This document shows positions 1 through 8,657 of a stretch of 64,000 bases of DNA, one piece after another. Made by a program: the position numbers and the translations under genes. Numbering within the stretch: position 1 is the first letter of the stretch; each line of letters opens with the position of its first letter. The stretch is from JABCZH01 sp963803775 (GTDB lineage Bacteria > Acidobacteriota > Terriglobia > Terriglobales > Acidobacteriaceae), in the NCBI GenBank assembly GCA_963803775.1, contig CAWDNS010000003.1:248001-312000 (forward strand). The letters run 5' to 3'. The notes below the pieces were generated by a model. It did not search any database. It had not been told where the DNA came from and saw only the letters and a list, made by a program, of their open reading frames with translations.

Positions 1-270
1 TTGGGGACTAAAAAATGGAACAAACTGGGTATCAGCGTCCAGGGTCGGATTAGGACGCAGATTGGCGGTGATCTCCAGAGCCTGATCTTGAAGAATCAGA
101 GTTCGGGTGGCCAGGATGGAATGGTTGTGCGCCAAAGCCAAATCGATGGCTTGGTCAAGAGTGATAAGGGTTGTGTTTTGCCCAGCGCCTATGCCCGCCA
201 GCAGCACCACGAAGATTGCAACCGGGCCGAACCTCCGAAAGTGCTTGAAAAGCATCAGGCTAAAGCGCAT
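1..270 (-). CDS. TolC-family outer membrane efflux protein, N-terminal part (cut by window edge)
   Basis: An open frame runs from an ATG at 270 to the window edge with no stop, giving 90 codons. The product begins with a hydrophobic signal sequence (about residues 10-30, ending AGIGAGQ). It continues with LDQAIDLALAHNHSI and a following NLRPNP segment, the usual start of the first coiled-coil repeat in TolC/CusC-type outer membrane channels. Such proteins form the outer membrane duct of RND or ABC efflux pumps. The pump partners would lie beyond the left edge and cannot be seen. The family call is fairly safe; the substrate is unknown. Confidence 0.72.
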   Translation of the reverse strand, partial: MRFSLMLFKHFRRFGPVAIFVVLLAGIGAGQNTTLITLDQAIDLALAHNHSILATRTLILQDQALEITANLRPNPTLDADTQFVPFFSPQ

Positions 271-453
271 AGGGGGAGAGACCAAAGCGCGCTGACGGTG
301 GCGCAACCGGTCTTGCACGGAGGCTCGAACCTAACCCAGCACCACGCCAAGCTCCGTCGTTCGTATCATCCTCCTGTATCTAAGAGTGCCAGTAGGGGTT
401 AATGGATGTATTGTAATTCACCACACATGCATGATCCTGCGACCTGGGAGTGC

Positions 454-3102
454 TTACTTTGGCTGTCCCTGTTTCAACTCGTCGAACCAATTGAGCACGA
501 CATTGATCTGGGTTCCTGAAGCCTTGTCGCTTGCGTCGCGCACGACCACGAGGCGTCCGTCCACTGCCACATCGTAGCCAGTCCACGGCGCTTTGTCTTC
601 GAATAACAGGACCGGCTTGCCGGGACTGAGCCCATCTCCGGGCGAGAATTTCACCGACATGAGCCGGGTCTTGGATCGAAACAGCAATTCATAGTGACCC
701 GCCCACCGGGGTTCGGTGCCTCCCTCGGTCGAGATCTGGACTCGAGTATTGGGATCATTCAGGGATTGCACGAACACCTCCCCCTGGCCGGATTCATCCG
801 AGACGTACGCCATCCATTTTCCGTCGGGTGAAACATGCGCCAAGCCTTGATTGAACGGCGCCACCACCAATGGACGCACTTTATGATCACCGTCGACAGT
901 TACCGCGTAGAGATCCCAACCCGTGTCTTTGTTTTGCTGGCCGAAGATCATCTCGCGGCCATCCGGCGTCCAAGCATAGAGCGCTTTGGTTTCAGGTCCC
1001 TCGGTTAACATGGTTTCTTCGCCTTGCAGAACACCGTGCTTCAGATATAGCTGCATGTGACCAGATTTTGAGGAACTATAGGCCAGCATCTTTCCGTCCG
1101 GCGACCACAGCGGTCGATAATCGTCACCACCAAAACTGACTTTTGTAAGTGCGTCTCGCTCGAGGTCGTATACCCAAACGTCGAAAGTGCTGCCCTCCAA
1201 GGTCAAAGCAATGCGTTTGCCGTCAGGCGAGATAGCAGGCGAGGCATAAGGCTTCACCTCCGGAGTAATATTGGTGGCCTTGCCGCTGCGATCCATCCAG
1301 ACCAGATTGCGCTGAAACGAAGTCAGGGTTCCAGGTTGGAATATCAGCGTTCCGTTGTTTGAAACCGCGAAATCGGCATCGCCGTTCGACGCCCCAGTCA
1401 TGACTCCCTCGATCACCGGAACTGGCGTGCCCTTCACTTCTAATCGTTCAGCATCGAAGCCAACCACAAACAAGGTGCCGTTGCGAGTATAGGCGAGGTG
1501 GCCGCTGGGAAGATAGCGTCCGCCGGTGGCACCCTCGATCAACACTTTCCGTTGCCCCGACTTGAACAGCAGGCCTTCAATTCGTGCTTCGTTGAAAGTT
1601 CGCCCTGTCCAAACGGTGAAGATCATGCCGGTGTTGCCGGGAAACGCGCTGGGCCACAAATGAGCGCGGTCCTCCGGGGTTGATCCCGGGTTGGTTAACT
1701 GCCGCGGTTGACCTCCCCCGGCCGGGACGGAAAATATACCTGAAGTGAACCCCTTGACATAGTAGATGGTGTCGTCTTCCCACGCGCCCCCGAAGAACGG
1801 CCCATCGAGTACGACCACAGCGCTCCCGCCGCGTAACAACACTTTCTTCAACTTAAAATCGTCCGATACGAAAGCCAGCCATTCGCCGTTTGGTGAAAAG
1901 AATGGACTCCGCGCTCCCTCGGTGCCGGCGACGAGCGTGCTCTCAAAGCTGCCCAGCTTGCGAACATAGAGTTGCGCCTTGCGGTCCTCGCCGTACGCCG
2001 CGTACGCGATCGTGGAACCATCGCGCGAAATGGCCAGAGGCTCGGTCGAGTTGTTGAGCAATGACTTTCCGGGCGGAAGCATAATGGTCAGGTGCACGGG
2101 CGTGGCGCTGGGTTCGACGTGTCCGATCTGCCAGCCCAGAAAAGCAGCTACCAGAATCAGAGCGAGTGCGGCGCCAATCCAGATGGCACGCTGACCCAGC
2201 GTCGGGCGGGCGATTACCGGCGCAGCTAGGCCGGTCTGCGATCCAGTTGTCAACATCCAATTCAATTCGCTGGCTAAATCGCTCGCGCTCTGCCAGCGGT
2301 CGTCGGGATCTTTGGCCAGACATTTCCTGACCACTCGCTCCAAAGTCGTCGGAGCCAGTGGCTGAAGTTCAGAGATTGACGGCGGATCGACGGTCAGAAT
2401 GGCCGCGATCAGGCTGGCCCGGCTCTTGCCGCTGAACGCGGGCTTGCCGGTGGCCATTTCGTAGATCACTTCTCCCAGCGCGAAGATGTCGGTGCGTGCG
2501 TCGGCTTCTTTACCCTCGAGTTGCTCGGGTGCCATGTATTGAAATGTACCGACGATGCTGCCTTCGCTGGTGAGCTTCGCCTGGTCGACGGTCATCTCGG
2601 TAAGTGCCGTTGCTAATGGAGCAGGTCCGGATTGTTTCGCTAGTCCAAAGTCCATGAGCTTGGCGCCGGACTTGGCCAGCATGATGTTGGCGGGCTTCAG
2701 ATCACGATGAGTGAATCCGCGTTTGTGGGCTTTTGCCAATGCATCGGCGATCTGGGCTGCGTAGCGAATGACCTGCTCTGTTGGCAGCGGGCCTTTGACC
2801 AGACGCTGCTCCAGAGATTCGCCCTCGACCAATTCCATGACCAGGAAGTCAATTCCATCCTGGTGGCCGATATCGTGCAAAGTACAGATGTGAGGATGAG
2901 AAAGCTTGGAGACAGCCTTGGCTTCGCGCTCCAAGCGTTGTTTGAATGAAGGATCAGAAGACAGATTGGTCAACAGGACCTTGATGGCAACATCACGATC
3001 CAAGCGAGTGTCGCGGGCACGATAGACTTCTCCCATGCCGCCGGCACCTAACGGCGCAATGATTTCATAGGGTCCGAGTTTGGTGCCAGAGGCGAGAGCC
3101 AT
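454..3102 (-). CDS. Ser/Thr protein kinase with TolB/WD40-like periplasmic propeller
   Basis: The 882-residue product has an N-terminal Hanks-type kinase domain (about 12-275): glycine loop GAGGMGEVY at 19-27, Lys41, catalytic HRDLKPAN at 132-139 with Asp134, and DFG at 151-153. One transmembrane helix follows at about 305-325. The rest is a long beta-propeller with TolB-like motifs such as SPDGK and WSPDGK. The kinase should sit in the cytoplasm and the propeller outside, a common sensor-kinase layout in Acidobacteriota. Ligand and targets are unknown. A TATAAT hexamer at 3119-3114 lies only 11 bases before the ATG, so the transcript may have a very short leader. The start is supported by direct entry into the kinase domain. 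Confidence 0.93.
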   Translation of the reverse strand: MALASGTKLGPYEIIAPLGAGGMGEVYRARDTRLDRDVAIKVLLTNLSSDPSFKQRLEREAKAVSKLSHPHICTLHDIGHQDGIDFLVMELVEGESLEQRLVKGPLPTEQVIRYAAQIADALAKAHKRGFTHRDLKPANIMLAKSGAKLMDFGLAKQSGPAPLATALTEMTVDQAKLTSEGSIVGTFQYMAPEQLEGKEADARTDIFALGEVIYEMATGKPAFSGKSRASLIAAILTVDPPSISELQPLAPTTLERVVRKCLAKDPDDRWQSASDLASELNWMLTTGSQTGLAAPVIARPTLGQRAIWIGAALALILVAAFLGWQIGHVEPSATPVHLTIMLPPGKSLLNNSTEPLAISRDGSTIAYAAYGEDRKAQLYVRKLGSFESTLVAGTEGARSPFFSPNGEWLAFVSDDFKLKKVLLRGGSAVVVLDGPFFGGAWEDDTIYYVKGFTSGIFSVPAGGGQPRQLTNPGSTPEDRAHLWPSAFPGNTGMIFTVWTGRTFNEARIEGLLFKSGQRKVLIEGATGGRYLPSGHLAYTRNGTLFVVGFDAERLEVKGTPVPVIEGVMTGASNGDADFAVSNNGTLIFQPGTLTSFQRNLVWMDRSGKATNITPEVKPYASPAISPDGKRIALTLEGSTFDVWVYDLERDALTKVSFGGDDYRPLWSPDGKMLAYSSSKSGHMQLYLKHGVLQGEETMLTEGPETKALYAWTPDGREMIFGQQNKDTGWDLYAVTVDGDHKVRPLVVAPFNQGLAHVSPDGKWMAYVSDESGQGEVFVQSLNDPNTRVQISTEGGTEPRWAGHYELLFRSKTRLMSVKFSPGDGLSPGKPVLLFEDKAPWTGYDVAVDGRLVVVRDASDKASGTQINVVLNWFDELKQGQPK

Positions 3103-3307
3103 CGGTGGCCGCCATTATAGCCCCAAGAGACATTCCGGCTGATGTAGACACATCACAGATAAGACGACGGTGGTCAGGTCGTAATAAGTCCGTCCCTTAT
3201 CCAGCGTTTCCAAACGGGACATTGCGAGAAAGTTCTTCCCTCCTCTTGTCTTCCGCTGGTATCCCATAGTTTACAATTGGCTGGTTTGAGCACTCATAGG
3301 AGGATTT

Positions 3308-4315
3308 ATGAAACTTAGCCCGGGAAAATTGGCAGGACTCAAGCGGGTTTCGAACGATCGCGGCGTGATCGCGGCTGCGGCCATGGATCAGCGCGGCTCG
3401 TTGCAGAAAGCGCTGGCAAAAGAAAAAGGCAGCGAAGTCAGCGATGCAATGATGGAAGAGTTCAAGTCGCTGGTCACGGAAGTGCTCACGCCGCATGCGA
3501 GCGCTATTCTTCTGGACCCGGAGTGGGGGTTGCCCGCTTCCAAGCGCCGCGCCAAAAATGCCGGTCTGTTGCTGGCCTACGAAAAAACCGGCTATGACAA
3601 GACTGGCCCCGGACGTTTAGGGGACCTGCTGGATCACTGGTCAGCCAAGCGATTGAAAGAAGCTGGCGCCGATTGCGTAAAGATTCTGCTCTACTACACA
3701 CCGTTCGATCCCAAGGACGTGAATGACAAGAAGCATGCATGGGTGGAGCGCATCGGTGACGAGTGCCGCGCCAATGACATCCCATATTTCCTCGAGTTTG
3801 TTGGTTACGAAGAAGGCGCCGACGAAAAAGGTCTCGGGTACGCTAAGAAGAAACCAGAAATAGTGATCGAGAGCATGCGCGAGTTCAGCAAAGACCGCTA
3901 CGGCGTCGATGTACTCAAGGTGGAAGTGCCGGTGAACATGAAGTTCGTGGAAGGCGCCAAGGTCTATGGCGGGCAGACAGCCTACACCAAGAAAGAAGCC
4001 GCCGATTTGTTTCTGAAGGCAGCGAAGGTTGCCAGCAGACCGTTTATTTATCTCTCCGCCGGGGTCAGCAACGCCGAGTTTACCGAGGCGCTGGAACTGG
4101 CCGCGGAGTCGGGAGTGAAGTTCAATGGTGTGCTTTGCGGGCGCGCCACTTGGAAAGAAGGTATCCCGATTTACGCCAAGCAGGGGGCTGAGGCTTTCCG
4201 CAAATGGTTGCAGGACGAGGGTGTGAAGAACATCAACAACGTCAATGATCGCCTGAAGGCCGCGACGTCGTGGCATTCGATCTACTCGGTCGAGCCGGCG
4301 CTTGCAAACGCGTAG
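3308..4315 (+). CDS. LacD-family class I aldolase (tagatose 1,6-bisphosphate aldolase-like)
   Basis: The 335-residue product opens with KLAGLKRVSNDRGVIAAAAMDQRGS, here seen as residues 8-31, typical of the LacD family of class I aldolases. These cleave tagatose 1,6-bisphosphate, and often related ketose phosphates, into dihydroxyacetone phosphate and an aldehyde. Lys204 in DVLKVEVPVN matches the Schiff-base lysine of LacD (Lys205 in the streptococcal enzyme). Length is close to the family norm of about 325. A strong AGGAGGA at 3298-3304 sits three bases before the ATG. No lac or galactitol genes are nearby, so the real substrate may be another sugar phosphate, such as fructose bisphosphate or a sulfosugar phosphate. 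It appears to be a single-gene unit ended by the hairpin at 4349-4377. Confidence 0.88.
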   Translation: MKLSPGKLAGLKRVSNDRGVIAAAAMDQRGSLQKALAKEKGSEVSDAMMEEFKSLVTEVLTPHASAILLDPEWGLPASKRRAKNAGLLLAYEKTGYDKTGPGRLGDLLDHWSAKRLKEAGADCVKILLYYTPFDPKDVNDKKHAWVERIGDECRANDIPYFLEFVGYEEGADEKGLGYAKKKPEIVIESMREFSKDRYGVDVLKVEVPVNMKFVEGAKVYGGQTAYTKKEAADLFLKAAKVASRPFIYLSAGVSNAEFTEALELAAESGVKFNGVLCGRATWKEGIPIYAKQGAEAFRKWLQDEGVKNINNVNDRLKAATSWHSIYSVEPALANA

Positions 4316-4348
4316 AGTATTGCGGAAGTAGATTTCAGCGTGCAGAAT

Positions 4349-4377
4349 GGGCGGGGCATTCCCTGCCCTTTCTTTTT
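4349..4377 (+). terminator. Rho-independent terminator after the LacD-like gene
   Basis: GGGCGGGG (4349-4356) pairs with CCCTGCCC (4361-4368), with one G-U pair, around the loop CATT. A T-rich tail, TTTCTTTTT, follows at 4369-4377. It lies 33 bases after the aldolase stop codon. Confidence 0.75.
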
Positions 4378-4378
4378 C

Positions 4379-4410
4379 CTGTGTGTTCTCTGTGATCTCC
4401 GTGGTTTAAG
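4379..4410. repeat. Half copy of the CTCTGTGGT intergenic repeat
   Basis: CTGTGTGTTCTCTGTGATC followed by TCCGTGGTTT resembles the right arm of the palindromes at 7550-7637, 23282-23354 and 24344-24408. No matching left arm is visible here. It directly follows the aldolase terminator and precedes the SDR gene. Confidence 0.5.
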
Positions 4411-4421
4411 ATTCTCCTGGC

Positions 4422-5213
4422 ATGACGGCTGCAATCAAGACTGCTCTCATCACCGGTGGTTCTGGAGGCATCGGGTATGAATTTGCAAAGCTCTTCGCCA
4501 AAGACCGTCACAACCTGGTGCTGGTCGCCCGCAGCACTGACAAGCTGGCGCGAGTCGCCGATGAATTGCAGCGCCAGTTCGGCATTTCTGCCAAGGTGGT
4601 TCCACTTGATTTGACGGCAAGCCCCGCGCCGCAATTCCTGTTCGACCAACTGGAGCGGGAAGGAATCGCTATCGATATTCTGGTGAACAACGCCGGATAT
4701 GGCGTATTCGGCGAGTTTGCGAAGATCCCGCTCGAGCAAGAGTTGGGCCAGATTCAACTGAACGTTGCCGCGCTTACACATCTGACCAAACTCTTTCTCG
4801 GACCGATGCTGGAGCGTCATTCAGGCAGGATTTTGAATGTTGCCTCGACGGCGGGATTTCAGCCCGGCCCGCGGATGGCCGTTTATTACGCGACGAAAGC
4901 TTATGTGATTTCGTTCTCGGAAGCGCTGGCGTATGAATTGAAAGATTCGGGTGTGACCGTGACCTGTCTTTGCCCCGGCCCCACCAACACCGGTTTCCAA
5001 GGCCGCGCCGGAACCGACAAGACTCTTCTTTTTAAAACCATGCGCCCGATGGATGCCGAAACCGTGGCCCGCGACGGCTATCGCGGCCTGATGGCAGGCA
5101 AGACGCTGGTGATCTCCGGCTTTCGCAACTGGCTGGTTACAGAGGCGTTACGGATCAGTCCGCGGAAGCTGGTGACGGCGGTATCGAGAAAGCTGATGGA
5201 TAGGGCGGAGTGA
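4422..5213 (+). CDS. Short-chain dehydrogenase/reductase (SDR)
   Basis: The 263-residue product is a classical SDR with a Rossmann fold. It shows the cofactor motif TGGSGGIG at 11-18, NNAG at 89-92, catalytic Ser142, and YxxxK at Tyr155/Lys159, followed by CPGPTNT. Such enzymes use NAD(H) or NADP(H) to oxidise or reduce alcohol or keto groups. The sequence resembles the DltE/YqjQ-like cytosolic subgroup of ketoreductases, but the substrate cannot be told. It stands alone between the aldolase terminator and the antitoxin gene. No convincing Shine-Dalgarno is present; the start is chosen because the Rossmann strand begins six residues later. Confidence 0.9.
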   Translation: MTAAIKTALITGGSGGIGYEFAKLFAKDRHNLVLVARSTDKLARVADELQRQFGISAKVVPLDLTASPAPQFLFDQLEREGIAIDILVNNAGYGVFGEFAKIPLEQELGQIQLNVAALTHLTKLFLGPMLERHSGRILNVASTAGFQPGPRMAVYYATKAYVISFSEALAYELKDSGVTVTCLCPGPTNTGFQGRAGTDKTLLFKTMRPMDAETVARDGYRGLMAGKTLVISGFRNWLVTEALRISPRKLVTAVSRKLMDRAE

Positions 5214-5265
5214 ACGAGCATTTCTTCATACACATAAACGTGATATTTTTACACATAGGAATGCC

Positions 5266-5469
5266 ATGCGAACTAACATTGAAATCGACGATCGGCTCAT
5301 GCGTCAGGCCATGAAGGCGAGCGGCGCCCGCACCAAGAAAGCAACGGTTGAGGCCGCCCTGAAGCTGCTTTCGGAAACCTATGGCCAGGGTTCCATTCGC
5401 CGCCTTCGAGGGAAAATTCACTGGCAGGGCAACCTCGAGGAGTCCCGCACTAGCCGGTTTCTCGAATAG
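5266..5469 (+). CDS. vapB: VapB-type antitoxin
   Basis: This 67-residue product starts MRTNIEIDDRLMRQAMKAS, the ribbon-helix-helix N-terminus of the VapB antitoxins seen in many soil bacteria (often called DUF2191). It ends with a W-containing toxin-binding tail (GKIHWQGNLEE). VapB neutralises its partner PIN-domain RNase and represses the shared promoter. The partner gene follows nine bases later but is broken into several frames. If that break is real, this antitoxin is an orphan and may persist only as a DNA-binding regulator or a remnant. Confidence 0.85.
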   Translation: MRTNIEIDDRLMRQAMKASGARTKKATVEAALKLLSETYGQGSIRRLRGKIHWQGNLEESRTSRFLE

Positions 5470-5478
5470 GGCCGTTGC

Positions 5479-5870
5479 ATGGTGATCGTTGACGCGACCG
5501 TGTGGATTGACTACTTGCGTGGTAAGAAGAACCTCGAAACGCACCGGCTTGAAAGTCACCTTACACAACAGCCGATTGGGCTTGCCACCTGACCCTCTGC
5601 GAAGTGCTACAAGGAGTTCGAGGCCACTCGGAGTTTTCGAACACTTGCGACGATCTCCTTCGGTTTCATGTTTTTTCGACGGGTGGGCTAGAACTCGCCA
5701 TCGCCGCGTCCCGCAATTATTTGAGCCTGCGAGAGCGAGCTTAACAGTCCGTAAGACCATTGACTGTATTGTCGCTACTTTCTGCCTCGAGGCAGGTCAT
5801 GAGTTGTTGCGATCGCGATTTCGATGCATTTGAAGAATATCTTGGGCTGCGGGTTTTACATCCGGAGTAA
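5479..5870 (+). pseudogene. vapC: Broken VapC PIN-domain toxin
   Basis: Read across frames, the region encodes a full VapC. It has MVIVDATVWIDYLRGKKN (start 5479, first PIN aspartate), then LTLCEVLQGVRGHSEF in a second frame from about 5589. TVRKTIDCIVATFCLEAGH follows in a third frame from 5744, and RDFDAFEEYLGLRVLHPE in a fourth segment ending at the TAA at 5868-5870. The frame changes at least three times and in-frame stops occur (for example at 5742-5744 and 5831-5833). All four acidic PIN positions can be placed when the pieces are joined. VapC proteins are RNases held in check by VapB. This copy is decayed or carries sequencing errors; other frame breaks in the window keep the second option open. 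Confidence 0.82.
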
Positions 5871-5941
5871 TGCGCTCGACGGGACAAGCGAGGCGGCTGT
5901 CCCCACAAGCGTAGTGCGCAAGCTAGTCGCCAGAAGCTGCC

Positions 5942-7504
5942 TCACTCCCACTCAATCGTGCCCGGAGGCTTCGAGGTAATGTCGTACACCACGCGGTTGA
6001 CGCCTTTCACTTCATTCACGATGCGGCTGGAGATGGTCTTCAACACTTCATGCGGCAGCTGTACCCAGTCTGCGGTCATGCCGTCTTCGGAATGGACTGC
6101 GCGAACCGCGCAGGTGTAGGCGTAGGTGCGCTGGTCGCCCATGACGCCAACTGACATCACAGGCAGCAGCACCGCGAACGACTGCCAGATTTTCGAATAC
6201 AAGCCTGCATTCTTTATTTCATTGACCACGATGTCATCGCACTCGCGCAGAATCGCCAGGCGTTCTGGAGTCACTTCTCCTACTACGCGCACTGCCAGGC
6301 CAGGCCCGGGGAATGGCTGGCGTTGCAGAATCTCTTCCGGCATCCCCAGATCGCGGCCAATCTTGCGGACCTCGTCTTTGAATAATTCTTTCAACGGCTC
6401 AATCAGTTTGAGCTTCATCTTCGCCGGCAGGCCGCCAACGTTGTGATGTGATTTGATGATCTGCGATGGCCCGCGGACGGAGCGCGATTCAATCACATCG
6501 GGATAGAGCGTCCCCTGCACCAGCCATTTGACCTTACCTTCTTTTTTCTCGATCCTGCGGGCTTCCTGCTCGAACACTTTGATGAATTCGCGACCGATGA
6601 TTTTGCGTTTCTTCTCGGGATCAGTAACTTTAGCCAGTTGTTTTAGAAAACGTTCGGTGGCATCGACCGCCACCAGATGCAGGCCCAGCTTGTCACGCAG
6701 ATTTTGTTGCACTTTCTGAAATTCGTCTTTGCGGAGCACACCGTTATTCACGAACACGCAAGTCAGGCGAGTGGGATGTTTCGCGTCACGCATGGCGCGA
6801 TCGACCAGTGTGGCGGCAACCGCCGAATCCACACCACCAGAAAGCGCGCAGATCGCCCGGCCGCTCCCGACCGTCTTTCGGACGCTGGCAATAGTAGCGT
6901 TAATAAAGTGCTGCGGAGTCCATGTGGGTTTTGCTCCACAGATGACCAAGGCGAAATTTCGCAGGATGTCGGTCCCGTGGTGGGTATGGTGAACCTCAGG
7001 GTGGAATTGCACTGCCCACATTCTCTTTTCCGCATTCTCGATACCGGCCAACGCGTTGGGCGAACTGGCGGTTTCGTGAAATCCGGGCGGCAATTCGACG
7101 GCTTTGTCGCCGTGAGACATCCAGACGTTTAGCTTGCCGGGTAAGTTGTGGAACAAACCTGAAGCTGTCTTGAGGTTGACCGTCGCGTGGCCGTACTCGC
7201 GCTTGTCCGCGGCTTGCACCTTGCCACCGAGTGCGTGCACCATGAGTTGCAATCCGTAACAGATGCCGAGCATGGGCAGACCCATGGTGAACACGCGCGG
7301 GTCCACGGCGGGCGCGTCTTTGTCATAAACCGACGACGGGCCGCCCGACAGAATGATGCCAACCGGCGAGTAGCTGCGGATTTCGTCGAGACTGGCGGTA
7401 CAGGGAAGAACGACGGAAAAAACGTTCTGTTCGCGGATGCGGCGCGCAATTAGTTGCGAATATTGCGCTCCAAAGTCGAGGACAATAATTGATTGGGTTT
7501 CCAC
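5942..7504 (-). CDS. guaA: GMP synthase (glutamine-hydrolysing)
   Basis: GuaA converts XMP, glutamine and ATP to GMP, the last step of guanine nucleotide synthesis. The product (520 residues from the chosen start) has an N-terminal class I amidotransferase with the nucleophile Cys82 in MLGICYGLQLM and the HPEVHHT triad segment. An ATP-pyrophosphatase domain with P-loop SGGVDS follows, and the C-terminal dimerisation domain ends in DITSKPPGTIEWE, the usual family terminus. The open frame extends to 7564, but the GTG at 7504 (VETQSIIVLDFGAQ) fits the family N-terminus. The longer version would run into an intergenic repeat. It lies downstream of the leuS operon on the same strand. Confidence 0.96.
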   Translation of the reverse strand: METQSIIVLDFGAQYSQLIARRIREQNVFSVVLPCTASLDEIRSYSPVGIILSGGPSSVYDKDAPAVDPRVFTMGLPMLGICYGLQLMVHALGGKVQAADKREYGHATVNLKTASGLFHNLPGKLNVWMSHGDKAVELPPGFHETASSPNALAGIENAEKRMWAVQFHPEVHHTHHGTDILRNFALVICGAKPTWTPQHFINATIASVRKTVGSGRAICALSGGVDSAVAATLVDRAMRDAKHPTRLTCVFVNNGVLRKDEFQKVQQNLRDKLGLHLVAVDATERFLKQLAKVTDPEKKRKIIGREFIKVFEQEARRIEKKEGKVKWLVQGTLYPDVIESRSVRGPSQIIKSHHNVGGLPAKMKLKLIEPLKELFKDEVRKIGRDLGMPEEILQRQPFPGPGLAVRVVGEVTPERLAILRECDDIVVNEIKNAGLYSKIWQSFAVLLPVMSVGVMGDQRTYAYTCAVRAVHSEDGMTADWVQLPHEVLKTISSRIVNEVKGVNRVVYDITSKPPGTIEWE

Positions 7505-7549
7505 TGACGAGTGTCTCAAAAGTCGCGCGTCATGTAAAGAACAGGTCTG

Positions 7550-7637
7550 AACCACAGAGAGCACGGAGGTTCACGGAGAGCTTGGCCTGGCTGTCCTCCG
7601 GTCAGGTTTCCTCGGTGGCTCTGTGTCCTCTGTGGTT
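7550..7637. repeat. Palindromic intergenic repeat (ACCACAGAG ... CTCTGTGGT family)
   Basis: The left arm (7550-7580) reads AACCACAGAGAGCACGGAGG and more. The right arm (7610-7637) ends CTCTGTGTCCTCTGTGGTT. The arms are imperfect inverted repeats around about 30 bases. It sits between the 3' end of the membrane-protein gene and the start of guaA. Related copies lie near 4379, 23282, 24344 and 48834. Confidence 0.7.
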
Positions 7638-7645
7638 GCCGCCCC

Positions 7646-8644
7646 TTAGCTCGACGCAGGCACATCGCCGAGAATCAACTCGCTCGGATCGACATTCCCG
7701 CTGGGCTGAAGGCAGAGTGCTGATGGCTGAAAACTCGGCACAGACACTTCCGGCAATTCCAGAATCGCCACGTAAGCGGCGAGGCGGCCTATGTAGAAGA
7801 AGTCCGCGACAGCGAAGTAGAGCAGGGTGACGGCAATTAGGCCGCCCAGTACCATCCAGCCGGGAAGAATCGTCGCCAGGCCCAAGGGGAAGGCGGCAAC
7901 GGTGCTGGCGATAATGAATGCCACCGTATGGGCCAGGCCGAACCATGTGCCAACCGCCAACACCGGCCCGCTGCGGCGACGCAGCAAATTCACGGCATCT
8001 GAGATCGCGCCAAAAGTGTCTCGACCGTTTGCGACCACGAAGATTGCCGCCAGCGAAAGAAGCCAGTTCATCATCGACCATGCCAGCCACACCAATGCGC
8101 TAACGATCAGCACTATGAGAAAAGTCGCGCCAGGAGCTGGGTCATCTGGGGGGAAGGCCATTCCGCCGAGCGTGAAGCCAGCGAAACAAGCGACAACCGC
8201 CGCCAGAGTAACGGCAGCGCGCAAGAAGTTTAGACCCAGGAGTGGATCGATCCGCCATTCGGTGGTCCGTTCCGGTGATTCGAACTTCTCGCGGAAATGC
8301 TGCAATAAAGCCTTGATGGTGGCTGCCCTGGCCAGCGCAGCCACTAAAATCCAGACCATGGTAAGCGCCACCGCCAATACAATGAACGCTTTCACCAAGC
8401 GCTCCCCGCTGCCATGGAGGATGTTGCCCACAGCTTGCGAAATCAGCACCGGCTGGCGGGTTCGCAGCAACAACAAGTCGCCGCGAGTGACAGGTAGAGT
8501 ATCGAGATATTCGAAACAGGAGAGCGTGATCAGCAGCCCGGCGGCTGCGCCGAAACTCCAGCGCCAAGCAATTTCGGCGAAACCGAGAGATGGCCGACGG
8601 AATATGGCGCGGAAGCCTTCGAGCGTTGGAGAGCGAGATGTCAT
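7646..8644 (-). CDS. Hypothetical polytopic membrane protein
   Basis: I do not recognise a named family for this 332-residue protein. It has about six hydrophobic stretches likely to span the membrane (roughly residues 28-47, 85-110, 148-170, 175-210, 235-262 and 265-290). A charged loop around 115-140 (HFREKFESPERTTEWR) lies between them. It begins 13 bases after the leuS stop on the same strand and probably belongs to the leuS transcript. The layout recalls small YIP1- or DUF-type integral membrane proteins without enzyme motifs. Function is unknown; the coding call is supported by the operon position and continuous hydrophobic pattern. Confidence 0.8.
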   Translation of the reverse strand: MTSRSPTLEGFRAIFRRPSLGFAEIAWRWSFGAAAGLLITLSCFEYLDTLPVTRGDLLLLRTRQPVLISQAVGNILHGSGERLVKAFIVLAVALTMVWILVAALARAATIKALLQHFREKFESPERTTEWRIDPLLGLNFLRAAVTLAAVVACFAGFTLGGMAFPPDDPAPGATFLIVLIVSALVWLAWSMMNWLLSLAAIFVVANGRDTFGAISDAVNLLRRRSGPVLAVGTWFGLAHTVAFIIASTVAAFPLGLATILPGWMVLGGLIAVTLLYFAVADFFYIGRLAAYVAILELPEVSVPSFQPSALCLQPSGNVDPSELILGDVPASS

Positions 8645-8657
8645 GGAGGATGCAGCG

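Noticed and set aside
1..402. A 133-codon plus-strand open frame at the left edge
   Set aside because: The minus strand encodes a clear TolC-family N-terminus with a signal peptide over the same bases.
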